Origin: an uncultured Clostridia bacterium
GTDB taxonomy: Bacteria; Bacillota; Clostridia; Oscillospirales; CAG-272
Direction of reading: 5' to 3'
Assembly (NCBI GenBank): GCA_944381085.1
Contig: CALWJX010000002.1
Span: forward strand, 1-50,570
DNA length: 50,570 nt
In this document: one piece after another, positions 40,416-49,604 of the stretch
How the letters are laid out: each line of letters begins with the position of its first letter
Position numbering within the stretch: position 1 is the first letter of the stretch
The notes under the pieces: model-generated
What the model was told of the DNA's origin: nothing
The model's input: only the letters and a program-made list of their open reading frames with translations
The model's database searches: none
Position numbers and translations under genes: made by a program

Positions 40416-41435
40416 ATGTCGGTTTTAATTACGGGCGGAGCGGGTTTTATAGGCTCCCATACGGCGGTTGAATTTCTGAATGCGGGATATGATATTGTGA
40501 TTGTGGACAATTTCTGCAACAGCAAGCCGGTAGTGCTTGACCGCATAAAGGCAATTACGGGAAAAAATTTTAAATTTTATCAATTGGATTTGCTTGACGC
40601 ACGGGCGCTTGAAAATGTGTTTGAGGAAAATAAGGACATTGACAGCTGCATACATTTTGCGGGACTGAAAGCGGTCGGCGAGTCTGTTTTTAAACCGATT
40701 GAGTATTACCACAATAATCTGACCGGAACTCTTACGCTTTGTCAGACGATGAAAAAGTACGGAGTAAAAACAATGGTTTTCAGTTCTTCCGCAACTGTAT
40801 ATGGAGTGCCCGAAAGTGTTCCGATAAAAGAGGACGCGAAAATCGGTGAGGCGACAAATCCTTACGGAGAGACCAAAGTAATGATTGAAAGGATACTTCG
40901 CGACATTTATAAATCGGACAATGAGTGGAATATATCTGTTCTGCGTTACTTTAACCCGATAGGCGCGCACAAGAGCGGACTTATCGGCGAGGATCCGAAG
41001 GGAATACCGAACAATCTTCTTCCGTATGTTACACAGGTCGCGTCGGGAAAGCTTCCCTATCTGCATGTGTACGGAGACGATTACGACACTCACGACGGTA
41101 CGGGAGTGCGCGACTATATACACGTTGTAGACCTTGCGCAGGCACATCTGAAGGCGCTTGAATCGATTAAGCAAAGAGGCGGCATAGATGTCTTCAACAT
41201 CGGCACCGGAACCGGATATTCGGTTTTGGACATTGTAAAAGCTTATGAAAAAGCTACGGGCAAAAAAATAAATTATAAAATAGAGGGGAGAAGACCGGGG
41301 GACATAGGCGCTTGTTTTGCTGACCCCAGCAAAGCTGCGGAAATTCTCGGATGGTCGGCAAAATACGGTATTCTTGAAATGTGCCGCGACGCTGACAATT
41401 GGCAGAAAAAAAATCCCGACGGATACGGAGAATGA
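40416..41435 (+). CDS. galE: UDP-glucose 4-epimerase
   Basis: A 339-residue short-chain dehydrogenase-type epimerase interconverting UDP-glucose and UDP-galactose. NAD site GGAGFIGSH at residues 7-15, catalytic YGETK with Tyr150 and Lys154, SSSATVYG near 124 and RYFNPIGAH near 179 are all present; length is typical. CAGGAG precedes the ATG. Overlaps galM by four bases (ATGA). Confidence 0.96.
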   Translation: MSVLITGGAGFIGSHTAVEFLNAGYDIVIVDNFCNSKPVVLDRIKAITGKNFKFYQLDLLDARALENVFEENKDIDSCIHFAGLKAVGESVFKPIEYYHNNLTGTLTLCQTMKKYGVKTMVFSSSATVYGVPESVPIKEDAKIGEATNPYGETKVMIERILRDIYKSDNEWNISVLRYFNPIGAHKSGLIGEDPKGIPNNLLPYVTQVASGKLPYLHVYGDDYDTHDGTGVRDYIHVVDLAQAHLKALESIKQRGGIDVFNIGTGTGYSVLDIVKAYEKATGKKINYKIEGRRPGDIGACFADPSKAAEILGWSAKYGILEMCRDADNWQKKNPDGYGE

Positions 41436-42499
41436 AAATTTACAAAAGATTTTTCGGAAAGACAAAAGACGGTGAGGATGTTTATCTGTTTACTCTTGAA
41501 AACAGCGGCGGGATGAGAGTGAGTATCAGCACTTTCGGAGGAGCCGTGGTCAGTATTTTCGCGCCGGACAGAGAGGGAAGATATTCCGATGTGGTATGCG
41601 GATACGATTCGTTGAGCGATTACGAGAGCGCGGACGGATATCAGGGCGCTTTGGTCGGCAGATTCGGAAACCGTATAGGGAAGGGAAGATTTAAGCTTGA
41701 CGGAAAAGAATACCGGTTATACTGCAATGACGGAAACAATCATCTGCACGGCGGAAAAGTAGGTTTTTCTCACAAGGTGTGGGAGACAGGCGAGCCGGAG
41801 GAGAGAGATGACGCGGCTGTTTTGCCGTTATCATATATTTCGCGCGACGGAGAAGAGGGATATCCGGGTACACTGAAGGTTGAAGTGGAATATTCGCTTG
41901 ACGAGAAAAACGCGTTCGGGATAAAATACAAAGCGGTTTGTGACAAAAAGACCGTATTGAACCTGACAAATCATACGTATTTTAACCTTGGCGGCTATGC
42001 TTCGGGTTCTGTTTTAAATCATATTATTGAGATAAATGCGGACACATATATTGAAACAGACGGGGAGTTGATTCCGACGGGCAATATATTGAGCGTGGAG
42101 AAAACTCCGTTTGATTTCAGAAAACCCAAGGCGATAGGACAGGATTTTTACGCCGATTTTGAAGCTCTGAAAATTGCGGGGGGATATGATCACTGCCTGA
42201 ATTTTACTCCGGACGGAAGAGATATTTTTGAACCTGTCGTGTCCGTTTATGAGCCTGCCTGCGGCAGAATCATGAAAGTTTATACCGACCGACCGTCCGT
42301 TCAGTTTTACACGGGCAATTTTCTGAATGACGTAAATCATCCTTTCAAAGGCGGATATCCCCAGAATAAGCAAAACGCTTTCTGTCTTGAAACACAGGCT
42401 ATGCCTGACAGTATGAACCATGAGGGCTTTACAGACTGCACCCTGTCGCCGGGAGAAGTTTTTGAAAGCTTCACAACATACGAATTTTCCGCAAAATGA
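41432..42499 (+). CDS. galM: Aldose 1-epimerase (mutarotase)
   Basis: A 355-residue galactose mutarotase. Conserved pieces are GRFGNRIGKGRF, NNHLHGG, the catalytic histidine in NLTNHTYFNLGG (near residue 180) and the catalytic glutamate region CLETQAMPDSMNH near the C-terminus. The start at 41432 overlaps the galE stop, indicating coupling. No galK or galT is in the window. Confidence 0.96.
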   Translation: MKIYKRFFGKTKDGEDVYLFTLENSGGMRVSISTFGGAVVSIFAPDREGRYSDVVCGYDSLSDYESADGYQGALVGRFGNRIGKGRFKLDGKEYRLYCNDGNNHLHGGKVGFSHKVWETGEPEERDDAAVLPLSYISRDGEEGYPGTLKVEVEYSLDEKNAFGIKYKAVCDKKTVLNLTNHTYFNLGGYASGSVLNHIIEINADTYIETDGELIPTGNILSVEKTPFDFRKPKAIGQDFYADFEALKIAGGYDHCLNFTPDGRDIFEPVVSVYEPACGRIMKVYTDRPSVQFYTGNFLNDVNHPFKGGYPQNKQNAFCLETQAMPDSMNHEGFTDCTLSPGEVFESFTTYEFSAK

Positions 42500-42605
42500 C
42501 TGATTTTATTTAATAATGCAGACAGCGTGAAGCTGTAAACGTATGGAAATTTAAAAGAATAACATTTACCGGTTGGATGCCGCGTATGCAAAACGCCGGA
42601 GTTTA

Positions 42606-42659
42606 TAAAAACAACAGCAATTGCCACTGTCGTTAAAGGTGGCTGTTGCTGCTGTTTTT
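42606..42659. terminator. Bidirectional terminator between galM and clpC
   Basis: ACAACAGCAATTGCCAC (42611-42627) pairs with GTGGCTGTTGCTGCTGT (42639-42655) with two mismatches; A-run before, T-run after. Serves the two converging transcripts. Confidence 0.85.
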
Positions 42660-42693
42660 TGATTTAAATAAAATATCAAGATATTTTGCCGAA

Positions 42694-45186
42694 TTAAGCT
42701 TTTATTTTTTCCCCGTCTTGTTTTTCGGCTTCTTCTCCGTTTAAAAATTCCACTTTGTCGTTGCCGCATACCGCGACTATTTTATCTCCCGGATGTATTT
42801 TTCCGGAAAGCAGCTGTTCGGTATACGGGTCTTCAATCAGCTTTGTGACAGAACGCTTGAGCGGACGCGCGCCGAACTTCGGATCATATCCGTTTTTAAC
42901 GATAAGCTTCGCGACTTCATCCGAAAATTCAATTTCAACCCCGCCTTCGCGTATTCTTTTCTTTGTTTTATCGAGCATGAGATTGGCGATATCCTTAAGA
43001 TTGTCGTCGGACAGTCTGTTAAAGACAATAATTTCGTCAATTCTGTTGAGAAATTCGGGACGGAAGGTCTTGAATATTTTTTCGTTAATCTCCTGTCTCT
43101 CTCTTTCGCTCTCGTCATTAATAAGCGTCGATGTGGAAAAGCCGAGCGGAGCGGTATCGCCCCCGGTTTTCACGCCTATATTAGAGGTCATTATTATAAT
43201 CGAATTTTTAAAGTCAACGCGCCTGCCCTGAGAATCGGTGAGCATACCGTCGTCAAGCACCTGAAGCAACAGATTGAATATATCGGGGTGAGCTTTCTCT
43301 ATTTCATCAAAAAGTACAATGGAATACGGTTTTCTGCGTATTCTGTCCGTGAGCTGACCGCCCTCCTCATAACCGACATACCCCGGAGGAGAACCTATTA
43401 GCTTTGAAACACTGTGTTTTTCCATATATTCGGACATGTCTATTCTTATAAGACAATCCGGGCTTCCGAACAACGCGTAAGCGAGCGCCTTGGCAAGCTC
43501 GGTTTTACCTACTCCGGTCGGACCGGCGAAAATGAACGATCCTATCGGTCGGTTGGGGTCTTTCAGCCCCGTGCGGTTTCTGCGTATTGCTTTGGCGAGC
43601 AGATGAGCTGCCTTGTCCTGTCCGATAACTCTTGATTTCAGCGACTGTTCGAGATTTAACAGCCTTTCTCCGTCGCCCTCCATCAGTCTGTTGACCGGTA
43701 TTCCGGTCCACTGAGTGACGATATTGGCGATGTCGCCGGCTCCGAGGGTCAGCGATTCGTCGTCTTTCTGGCGCTCCCACGCGCTTTTCTCATCCTCATA
43801 TTTTTTTCTCAATTCTTTTTCGTTATCTCTCAGCTTTGCGGCAAGCTCAAAATTCTGTTCGGTTATAGCTTCGGATTTTTCAAGCTCGGTTTTTTCAAGT
43901 TCTTCTTCCATTTTTTTAAGCTCGGGGGGAGAAGTGAATACCTTTATTCTCAGCATTGACGCCGCCTCGTCTATCAGGTCTATTGCCTTATCGGGCAAGA
44001 ATCTGTCGTTGATATAACGTACCGACATATCTACCGCGGCTGTTATTGCTTCGTCCGATATAGACAGCTTATGATGCGCCTCGTATTTTGAGCGCAGTCC
44101 CTTAAGAATGGCGATTGCTTCCTGCCGTGTCGGTTCTCCCACTATTACGGGCTGAAAGCGCCGCTCAAGCGCGGCGTCTTTTTCTATATGCTTCTTGTAT
44201 TCGGAAAGCGTTGTGGCGCCTATGACCTGAAGCTCGCCTCTTGCCAAAGCCGGCTTTATAATGTTTGCGGCGTCAACCGCCCCTTCTGCTGCGCCCGCTC
44301 CGATTATTGTGTGTATTTCGTCAATGAAAATTATAATATCAGGATTTTTCTCTACCTCAGCCAAAACATTTTTCAGACGTTCCTCAAATTCGCCCCTGTA
44401 CTTGGCGCCTGCTATCATACTTGCGATGTCGAGTATTATGACCGATTTGTCCTTTAACAGTTCCGGTACGTTTCCGTCCGCGATTCTCTGCGCAAGCCCC
44501 TCCACGACCGCGGTTTTTCCCACTCCCGGTTCTCCGATGAGGCAGGGATTGTTCTTGGTCCTTCTTGAAAGTATCTGTATAACTCTTTCGCTTTCCTTAT
44601 CTCTGCCGGTTATGGGGTCGAGTCTGCCTTTTTTCGCAAGCATGGTAAGGTCTTTTCCGAAACTCAGGACAGCGGCGCCGCTTTTTTTCTCCGAAGTCTT
44701 TGTATATCCTTCGTCATCCTGCTTTTTCGCGTTTGTATACGAATGATTGGGACTGCCCGTTATATAAGTTTCGATGTCGTTCCTCAACTCTGCCGGGGAA
44801 ACCGACATGCTCTCAAGTATCCTGACGGCAACACAGTCTTTTTCATTGAGAAGCGAGAGCAGAATATGCTCGGTTCCGATATAGGAATGTCCGTTTCTTG
44901 AGGATTCGTATGCCGAGCCCTCTATTATTTTTTTTGTTCTCGGCGTCATGTCAGACGGTGTGATAAGACCCGGGGAACCCAGACCGGCGATTTCCGCTAC
45001 GGTATTTTTGACTTTTTCCTTATCAATACCGCGTGCCGTAAGAATTTTTGAAGCCGCGCACTCATGCGTGGCGAGCAGTCCGAGCAGGATATGCTCCGAG
45101 CCTATATATGAGTGTCCCATATCCGATGCGAATGTGAGAGCCATATTCAGAGCATACTGAGCTTTTGGGGTGAATTTATTTGGCAT
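42694..45186 (-). CDS. clpC: ATP-dependent Clp protease ATP-binding subunit ClpC
   Basis: An 830-residue Hsp100 unfoldase that feeds substrates to ClpP. Two N-domain repeats (residues 1-145; [14 protein letters not shown] and [14 protein letters not shown]), first ATPase with GEPGVGKTA near 214, a middle domain with a UVR-like segment ([16 protein letters not shown]) that contacts adaptors, and a second ATPase with GPTGVGKTE near 548. The ATG at 45186 is chosen because GAAAGGA lies upstream and it begins the family's [10 protein letters not shown]. Last gene of mcsA-mcsB-clpC; its intact middle domain suggests McsB-type adaptor control is kept. Confidence 0.97.
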   Translation of the reverse strand: MPNKFTPKAQYALNMALTFASDMGHSYIGSEHILLGLLATHECAASKILTARGIDKEKVKNTVAEIAGLGSPGLITPSDMTPRTKKIIEGSAYESSRNGHSYIGTEHILLSLLNEKDCVAVRILESMSVSPAELRNDIETYITGSPNHSYTNAKKQDDEGYTKTSEKKSGAAVLSFGKDLTMLAKKGRLDPITGRDKESERVIQILSRRTKNNPCLIGEPGVGKTAVVEGLAQRIADGNVPELLKDKSVIILDIASMIAGAKYRGEFEERLKNVLAEVEKNPDIIIFIDEIHTIIGAGAAEGAVDAANIIKPALARGELQVIGATTLSEYKKHIEKDAALERRFQPVIVGEPTRQEAIAILKGLRSKYEAHHKLSISDEAITAAVDMSVRYINDRFLPDKAIDLIDEAASMLRIKVFTSPPELKKMEEELEKTELEKSEAITEQNFELAAKLRDNEKELRKKYEDEKSAWERQKDDESLTLGAGDIANIVTQWTGIPVNRLMEGDGERLLNLEQSLKSRVIGQDKAAHLLAKAIRRNRTGLKDPNRPIGSFIFAGPTGVGKTELAKALAYALFGSPDCLIRIDMSEYMEKHSVSKLIGSPPGYVGYEEGGQLTDRIRRKPYSIVLFDEIEKAHPDIFNLLLQVLDDGMLTDSQGRRVDFKNSIIIMTSNIGVKTGGDTAPLGFSTSTLINDESERERQEINEKIFKTFRPEFLNRIDEIIVFNRLSDDNLKDIANLMLDKTKKRIREGGVEIEFSDEVAKLIVKNGYDPKFGARPLKRSVTKLIEDPYTEQLLSGKIHPGDKIVAVCGNDKVEFLNGEEAEKQDGEKIKA

Positions 45187-45316
45187 TTTTATGACCATTC
45201 CTTTCATACGCCAAATCAGCGTTTTATACGTTTTGCCATTGACTTCACAAAAGGCAATTCTTAAATTTAATTTTCCTTTCCGTGAAGGGTTACGTATCGT
45301 CTGACGCCGCTTTCTG

Positions 45317-46351
45317 TTAAACGGATTCTTTTAATGAAACGGCAAAATCCTTTAAAATATTTGCCCTTAAAGAATTACATTCTCCGATGTTCAGCGGCTT
45401 TACTCCGGCGTTAGCGATAAGTGAAGCGGAAAGAGACTGCGCGAGTATACCGTTTAAGTCCCGTACAGACATTTTTCCGAGAATCTTGTCATCTTTGTTG
45501 GCTCCGGTTGCAAGGCAGAGTCTTAAATCGGAAAAAAGGCACAGAAATTCAAATTCATCAATTTTCCCCGCATATTCCATTGTTCCGAAGGCGCGCCGCG
45601 CAGGATCAGACAGTTCGGTTATATTATCCCCGTAAACTGAGTGTTCATATTCTTTTTCATATGAAATAATATATTCTGCAATATTATGAAAATATGTTAC
45701 AGAGGTCTCCTCGCCCATACCGCTTTTCGGTATGTAATTCAATATGTACAGATCTCCGGGATTTGACTCGTATGTAACCATCGGATACAATTCAATGGAC
45801 GAGCGGCAGAGTATATTTTTCAGGCTTTCAATCTTATTCTTTTTTGCCAGCGCCGGCAGAAAGAGCGCCGCGGATATCTCAATGCCTTGACCGGTATGAG
45901 CGGGTATGGGAGAGAGATAACCGAATTTTTCCGAATATGCCAAATCAAATTCGGAGTCAAGTAAGAGTTCTGCCTCTGAGGCAATATTGTAACATTCGTC
46001 CGCGCAAAGGCCGCACAGCACGGACTGTATGCAGAAAAAATCTCTTCCTCCCACGGATATCGAGAGACTGCACGGCTCGTTGAAATAAAGAGCGTGGGGA
46101 AGAACGGAATCTATAAAGCTTTCTTCCGTATACTGTTTTTCGGAGTACGAAAGCATTGAAATTCTGTCGGCGGAGGTGTTTTTGTGAAATCCGTTTTTTT
46201 CAAGTGTTTTATCCGCGTCGGACATGAATGACGATAGAATCTTGGAGTCGGCTCTGTCGTAAAAGCTCATGCCAGAAATATTTCTGTAAAATCTGAATCT
46301 GGACCAAAGAGTATGTATATCCTCGTGTCCCGATGTGTTGAACCATGACAT
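45317..46351 (-). CDS. mcsB: McsB-like ATP:guanidophosphotransferase homologue, probably catalytically inactive
   Basis: A 344-residue protein identified by position between mcsA and clpC and by aligned landmarks: WSRFRFYRN (normal SSRIRLARN), [14 protein letters not shown] (normal RGYLTSCPTNVGTG) and LFLPAL. McsB normally phosphorylates protein arginines, marking them for ClpCP. Here the catalytic Cys is Ile149, the NEED catalytic-glutamate motif reads GGRD (about residues 101-104), the Arg after the GTG loop (GLRAS) is lost (GIEIS) and the RGxYGEGSE nucleotide/substrate loop is gone. It may be a scaffold or adaptor. CGGAG precedes the ATG. clpC follows after 130 bases. Confidence 0.78.
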   Translation of the reverse strand: MSWFNTSGHEDIHTLWSRFRFYRNISGMSFYDRADSKILSSFMSDADKTLEKNGFHKNTSADRISMLSYSEKQYTEESFIDSVLPHALYFNEPCSLSISVGGRDFFCIQSVLCGLCADECYNIASEAELLLDSEFDLAYSEKFGYLSPIPAHTGQGIEISAALFLPALAKKNKIESLKNILCRSSIELYPMVTYESNPGDLYILNYIPKSGMGEETSVTYFHNIAEYIISYEKEYEHSVYGDNITELSDPARRAFGTMEYAGKIDEFEFLCLFSDLRLCLATGANKDDKILGKMSVRDLNGILAQSLSASLIANAGVKPLNIGECNSLRANILKDFAVSLKESV

Positions 46352-46442
46352 ATTATTGCTCCGTTCCGCCGTTTATTTTTTGTGATTTTTAAACGGCTTT
46401 ATCTTTTTGAATTTTGTGACTTTTTTTAAAAATTTGATTTTC

Positions 46443-46967
46443 TCAGGCTTCTTTTTCAAGCGACCTGATTTTATCTCTCAGCTCGGCGGCGGTTTCAAAA
46501 TCCTCCGACATGACCGCGGATTTGATTTTTGTCCTCAGCTCCGAAATCAGTTTTCTGCGTTCAAGTCTGATTTTCTGCTTCATCGGCATTCTCATTCCGT
46601 CCGAATGTATATATTTGACGATTATTCCGGAAAATTGCTTGTCCGATTCAAAGGAAGCATAACAGTCAGGGCAGCCGAAATACCCGTTTTCTTTTATCTC
46701 ACTTGCGCTTGTCTTGCATGTCTGGCAAAATTTTGAGGAATATTTACCGGCGTTGACGTCTCCCGTGATAATTGAGGAATCAAACTCATTTTCCGTAAGG
46801 CAGGAGGGAGGTATAAAAATTATTTCATCTTCCGCGGGTGAACTTTCCACAACTTCTCCGTTCTTTTTTACGGTCGCGGCACATTGGGCGCAGAGTGAAT
46901 GTCTTGTCCTGTCATTATCAGTGTAAAATACGGTTGCTTTTTTTAACTTACATTTTTCGCATATCAT
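46443..46967 (-). CDS. mcsA: McsA, zinc-binding activator of McsB
   Basis: A 174-residue protein with CxxC pairs in series (CEKC, CAQC, CQTC, CPDC) forming zinc sites and a C-terminal UVR motif (SEDFETAAELRDKIRSLEKE, residues ~152-171). McsA normally activates McsB and helps control CtsR. AAAGG precedes the ATG. It is the first gene of this operon; no ctsR lies upstream. Confidence 0.93.
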   Translation of the reverse strand: MICEKCKLKKATVFYTDNDRTRHSLCAQCAATVKKNGEVVESSPAEDEIIFIPPSCLTENEFDSSIITGDVNAGKYSSKFCQTCKTSASEIKENGYFGCPDCYASFESDKQFSGIIVKYIHSDGMRMPMKQKIRLERRKLISELRTKIKSAVMSEDFETAAELRDKIRSLEKEA

Positions 46968-46981
46968 TTTTTTGCCTTTCC

Positions 46982-47008
46982 GGTCATTTCTTTAATTTCT
47001 GAATGACC
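46982..47008. promoter_or_regulatory. Inverted repeat in the mcsA leader
   Basis: GGTCATT (46982-46988) and AATGACC (47002-47008), 13-base spacer, just before the mcsA ribosome binding site. Unlike the direct heptad repeats of CtsR boxes, it is inverted and has GGTCATT rather than GGTCAAA. Confidence 0.45.
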
Positions 47009-47127
47009 ATATTGTTAATTACCATTATTTTACAATAATTCCATTAAAAACAATGTCACATTATGGACAGAATAAAATTATTTTTAAAAATAGTTTTTTC
47101 TTTTAAAAAATTACTGATAATACGAGT

Positions 47128-47175
47128 TTGTTTACATGACACGGACGTAAAAATTCAGTTCATTAATTGTTTACA
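47128..47175 (+). repeat. Two direct copies of TTGTTTACA upstream of the decarboxylase promoter
   Basis: TTGTTTACA at 47128-47136 and again at 47167-47175, 39 bp apart, the second 20 bases before the -35. Possibly activator sites; no regulator assigned. Confidence 0.35.
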
Positions 47176-47195
47176 AATGCGGCTTTGGCATATAA

Positions 47196-47224
47196 TTGAC
47201 AAGGTGCTTGAATTGAGGTATAAT
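47196..47224 (+). promoter_or_regulatory. Promoter for the sodium-pump decarboxylase operon
   Basis: TTGACA (47196-47201), 17-base spacer, TATAAT (47219-47224), about 75 bases before the first gene. The other ~190 bases of this gap are AT-rich with no gene seen. Confidence 0.88.
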
Positions 47225-47302
47225 CTATGTAAAGTGGGGAGAATGGTTTATCGCACAATACGGTATTTTAACCATCAATTTCAAACACACGGAGGCTATT
47301 AA

Positions 47303-48628
47303 ATGAATAAAAATTTGACAATCGGTAACCAAAAGATTGCCTCGCTGTTTGATTCCGGGACATTTGTGGAAATCGGCGCATATATCAAAAGATGCGGTTC
47401 GCAGGATACATATGACGGGATCATTTGCGGATACGGTTCAATTTCCGGTAAATTGGCATATGCGTTTGTACAGGACAGCGACAGACTTAAGGGAGCGTTT
47501 GATTCGACCGGGGCAAAAAAGATCGGGATGCTTTATGACATGGCGATAAAAAACGGAGCGCCGGTGATCGGCGTGTTTGACAGCGCGGGAGCGGTCGTGT
47601 TTGACGGCAGCGCCGCCTTGAGCGCATACGGCTCATTTTTATCAAATGTAGCCAGGGCGTCCGGAATCGTACCACAGATTGCCGTTATAAACGGTGTCTG
47701 CACAGGGTTGTCTCTTACCGCGTCGGCAATGTTTGATTTTACCGTGACGGTTGAAGGAAAATCCCAAATGTACCTTACCCCTTCAGCGAATAAGGACGGT
47801 AAAAAAGTGCCCGAGCCGGCAATAAAGGCTCAGGATGAAGCTTCGGCGTTTTCTTACGCGCGCAAACTGGCGGAGATACTTCCGTTAAACAACAATGATT
47901 CGGCGTCTATAGAAATAACGGACTCAATGAACCGGGTGTCCGCGCCCGAAGGTCTTACGGGCAGAGCGTTGGTGGAATCTCTCTGCGACAACGGGGACTT
48001 TACGGTATTGTACGGTGAGTCGGGTAAAGAATTGGTCTGCGGATTTGCGTTTTTCGGAGGAGAACTTGCCGGTGTGGTCGCGTCGGATTATGCGGAAAAC
48101 AAAGGCAAACTCACCTGCAAGGGAGCTAAAAAGGCAGCTTCTTTCATATCTTTTTGTGACAGATTCGGCATAAGCGTGCTTACATTTGTCGATACCGAGG
48201 GATTTTCTGAAAACATATGCGCCTCATCCGCCGCTGAACTCACGACCGCGTACGCAAATTCGGACTGCGCGAAAGTTACGGTCGTTACAGGCAAGGCTTA
48301 CGGAGCGGGCTTTACGCTGCTTGGCTCGAAATCAATAGGCGCGGATCTTGAGATCGCGCTTCCGGGGGCGGTTATCAGCGTAATGCCGCCCGAGTCTGCC
48401 GTGGCGTTTATTATGAATGATGAGATAAGACCGGAGAAGAGCCGTGCCGACGTCGAAAGGGAATGGAATGAAAAATACGCTTCCGCGGTTTTGGCGGCGG
48501 AGAAGGGCGACATTGACGATATAGTTGCTCCGGAGGAACTTCGCGCGAGAATATGCGCCGCGCTCTGTATGCTTGCTTCCAAGGCGGATACATATCCGGA
48601 AAGAAAGCATTTCAGAATGCCTCTGTAA
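47303..48628 (+). CDS. Divergent carboxyltransferase subunit of a biotin-dependent decarboxylase
   Basis: A 441-residue carboxyl transferase-fold protein, shorter than MmdA/PccB (~510). Both halves of the crotonase-like fold can be traced: GVFDSAGAVVFDGSAALSAYG where the family has DSGGARIQEG, VINGVCTGLSLTASAMFDF where it has GPCAGGAVYSPALTDF, and TGKAYGAGFTLLGSK where it has RKAYGGAY. The family consensus around the CoA and biotin sites is thus partly lost. With OadG-, carrier- and OadB-like genes downstream it is the likely alpha subunit; methylmalonyl-CoA is the usual substrate but is not proven. GGAGG precedes the ATG. Confidence 0.8.
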   Translation: MNKNLTIGNQKIASLFDSGTFVEIGAYIKRCGSQDTYDGIICGYGSISGKLAYAFVQDSDRLKGAFDSTGAKKIGMLYDMAIKNGAPVIGVFDSAGAVVFDGSAALSAYGSFLSNVARASGIVPQIAVINGVCTGLSLTASAMFDFTVTVEGKSQMYLTPSANKDGKKVPEPAIKAQDEASAFSYARKLAEILPLNNNDSASIEITDSMNRVSAPEGLTGRALVESLCDNGDFTVLYGESGKELVCGFAFFGGELAGVVASDYAENKGKLTCKGAKKAASFISFCDRFGISVLTFVDTEGFSENICASSAAELTTAYANSDCAKVTVVTGKAYGAGFTLLGSKSIGADLEIALPGAVISVMPPESAVAFIMNDEIRPEKSRADVEREWNEKYASAVLAAEKGDIDDIVAPEELRARICAALCMLASKADTYPERKHFRMPL

Positions 48629-48645
48629 AGGCGGAGGATATGAAA

Positions 48646-49119
48646 ATGAATAAATTGAAAAAACTTCGTGTTTTTCTTGCCTCGTCCGCCGCGGTATCGG
48701 CGTTCACGGCAATCTCGGTATTTGCCGAGGACAGCAGCCCTTCCGGAGAGTCGCTTACTCTCGGGGAAAGGTTTGAATACGCGCTTCAGGGAACGGTCAC
48801 GGGACTTTTGATGGTTTTCGCGGTCTTGGCATTGCTGTGGGGTATCGTTTCGTTATCTAAGGTTATTTTCTACGATATACCCAGAAAAAGAAAGGCAAAT
48901 GAAGAAAAAACAGCGGATGCGGTTTCGGAGGTTCTGAATGATACCGCCGCGCCCGTGCAGCCCTCTCAGCCCGAAACGGATGACGCTCAGCTCACGGCGG
49001 TTATTACGGCTGCGGTTGCGGCTATGATCGAATCCGGCGAATATAAAGAAGAGTTTGCCGGAGGCTTCAGAGTCGTTTCGTTTAAGAGAGCATCGTGTAA
49101 GAAATGGAATAAGAATTAA
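48646..49119 (+). CDS. OadG-like small membrane subunit of the decarboxylase
   Basis: A 157-residue protein. Residues ~5-25 are hydrophobic and end SVFAED, like a signal peptide with an AxA-type site, which ordinary OadG lacks. A membrane helix follows (TGLLMVFAVLALLWGIVSLSKVI) and then an acidic, Pro-rich linker with a C-terminal FRVVSFKRA, typical of OadG. It anchors the soluble subunits to the membrane. GGAGG eight bases before 48646 supports this start; ATG 48640 is too near the site. 18 bases after the carboxyltransferase. Confidence 0.75.
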   Translation: MNKLKKLRVFLASSAAVSAFTAISVFAEDSSPSGESLTLGERFEYALQGTVTGLLMVFAVLALLWGIVSLSKVIFYDIPRKRKANEEKTADAVSEVLNDTAAPVQPSQPETDDAQLTAVITAAVAAMIESGEYKEEFAGGFRVVSFKRASCKKWNKN

Positions 49120-49146
49120 TACAATTGAAAGGTTTGGTACATAACA

Positions 49147-49572
49147 ATGAAAAGATTCAATATTACTGTAAACGGCGTTTCATATGATGTTACGGTGGAA
49201 GAGGTCGCTTCCGCGGCAACGGCGGCGCAGCCTGCCGTGGCTCCCGCGCCGGTTCAGAAAGCGGCTCCCGCGGCTGCTGCCGCGCCCGCGTCCACGGTCG
49301 CAAATGCTCCTGCCGCAGAACCCGCAAAACCCGCCGCGACTCCCGCGGGAAAAGAGGGATCGGTTGTCATCAAGTGTCCGATGCCGGGTACCATAATGAA
49401 AGTAAATGTGTCTGTCGGCGATACGGTTAAAAAGGGAGACGTATTGTGTGTGCTTGAGGCTATGAAAATGGAAAACGATATATCGGCTCCCGGCGACGGA
49501 ACCGTTGCCTCTGTAAACGTGCAAAAGGGCGCTTCGGTACAGACTGACGATGTGCTTGTTACGCTTAACTGA
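49147..49572 (+). CDS. Biotin carboxyl carrier protein of the decarboxylase
   Basis: A 141-residue biotin carrier. A short N-terminal domain (RFNITVNGVSYDVTVEEV), a long Ala/Pro-rich flexible linker (about residues 20-72) and the biotinyl domain with EAMKMEND; the biotinylated lysine is Lys107, 34 residues from the end as expected. It carries the CO2 from the carboxyltransferase to the membrane subunit. Confidence 0.95.
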   Translation: MKRFNITVNGVSYDVTVEEVASAATAAQPAVAPAPVQKAAPAAAAAPASTVANAPAAEPAKPAATPAGKEGSVVIKCPMPGTIMKVNVSVGDTVKKGDVLCVLEAMKMENDISAPGDGTVASVNVQKGASVQTDDVLVTLN

Positions 49573-49604
49573 CATTTCCCATAAGACGAAAGGATGAAAC
49601 AGAA

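Noticed and set aside
46982..47008. CtsR box before mcsA
   Set aside because: CtsR sites are direct GGTCAAA-type heptads; this is an inverted GGTCATT repeat with a long spacer.
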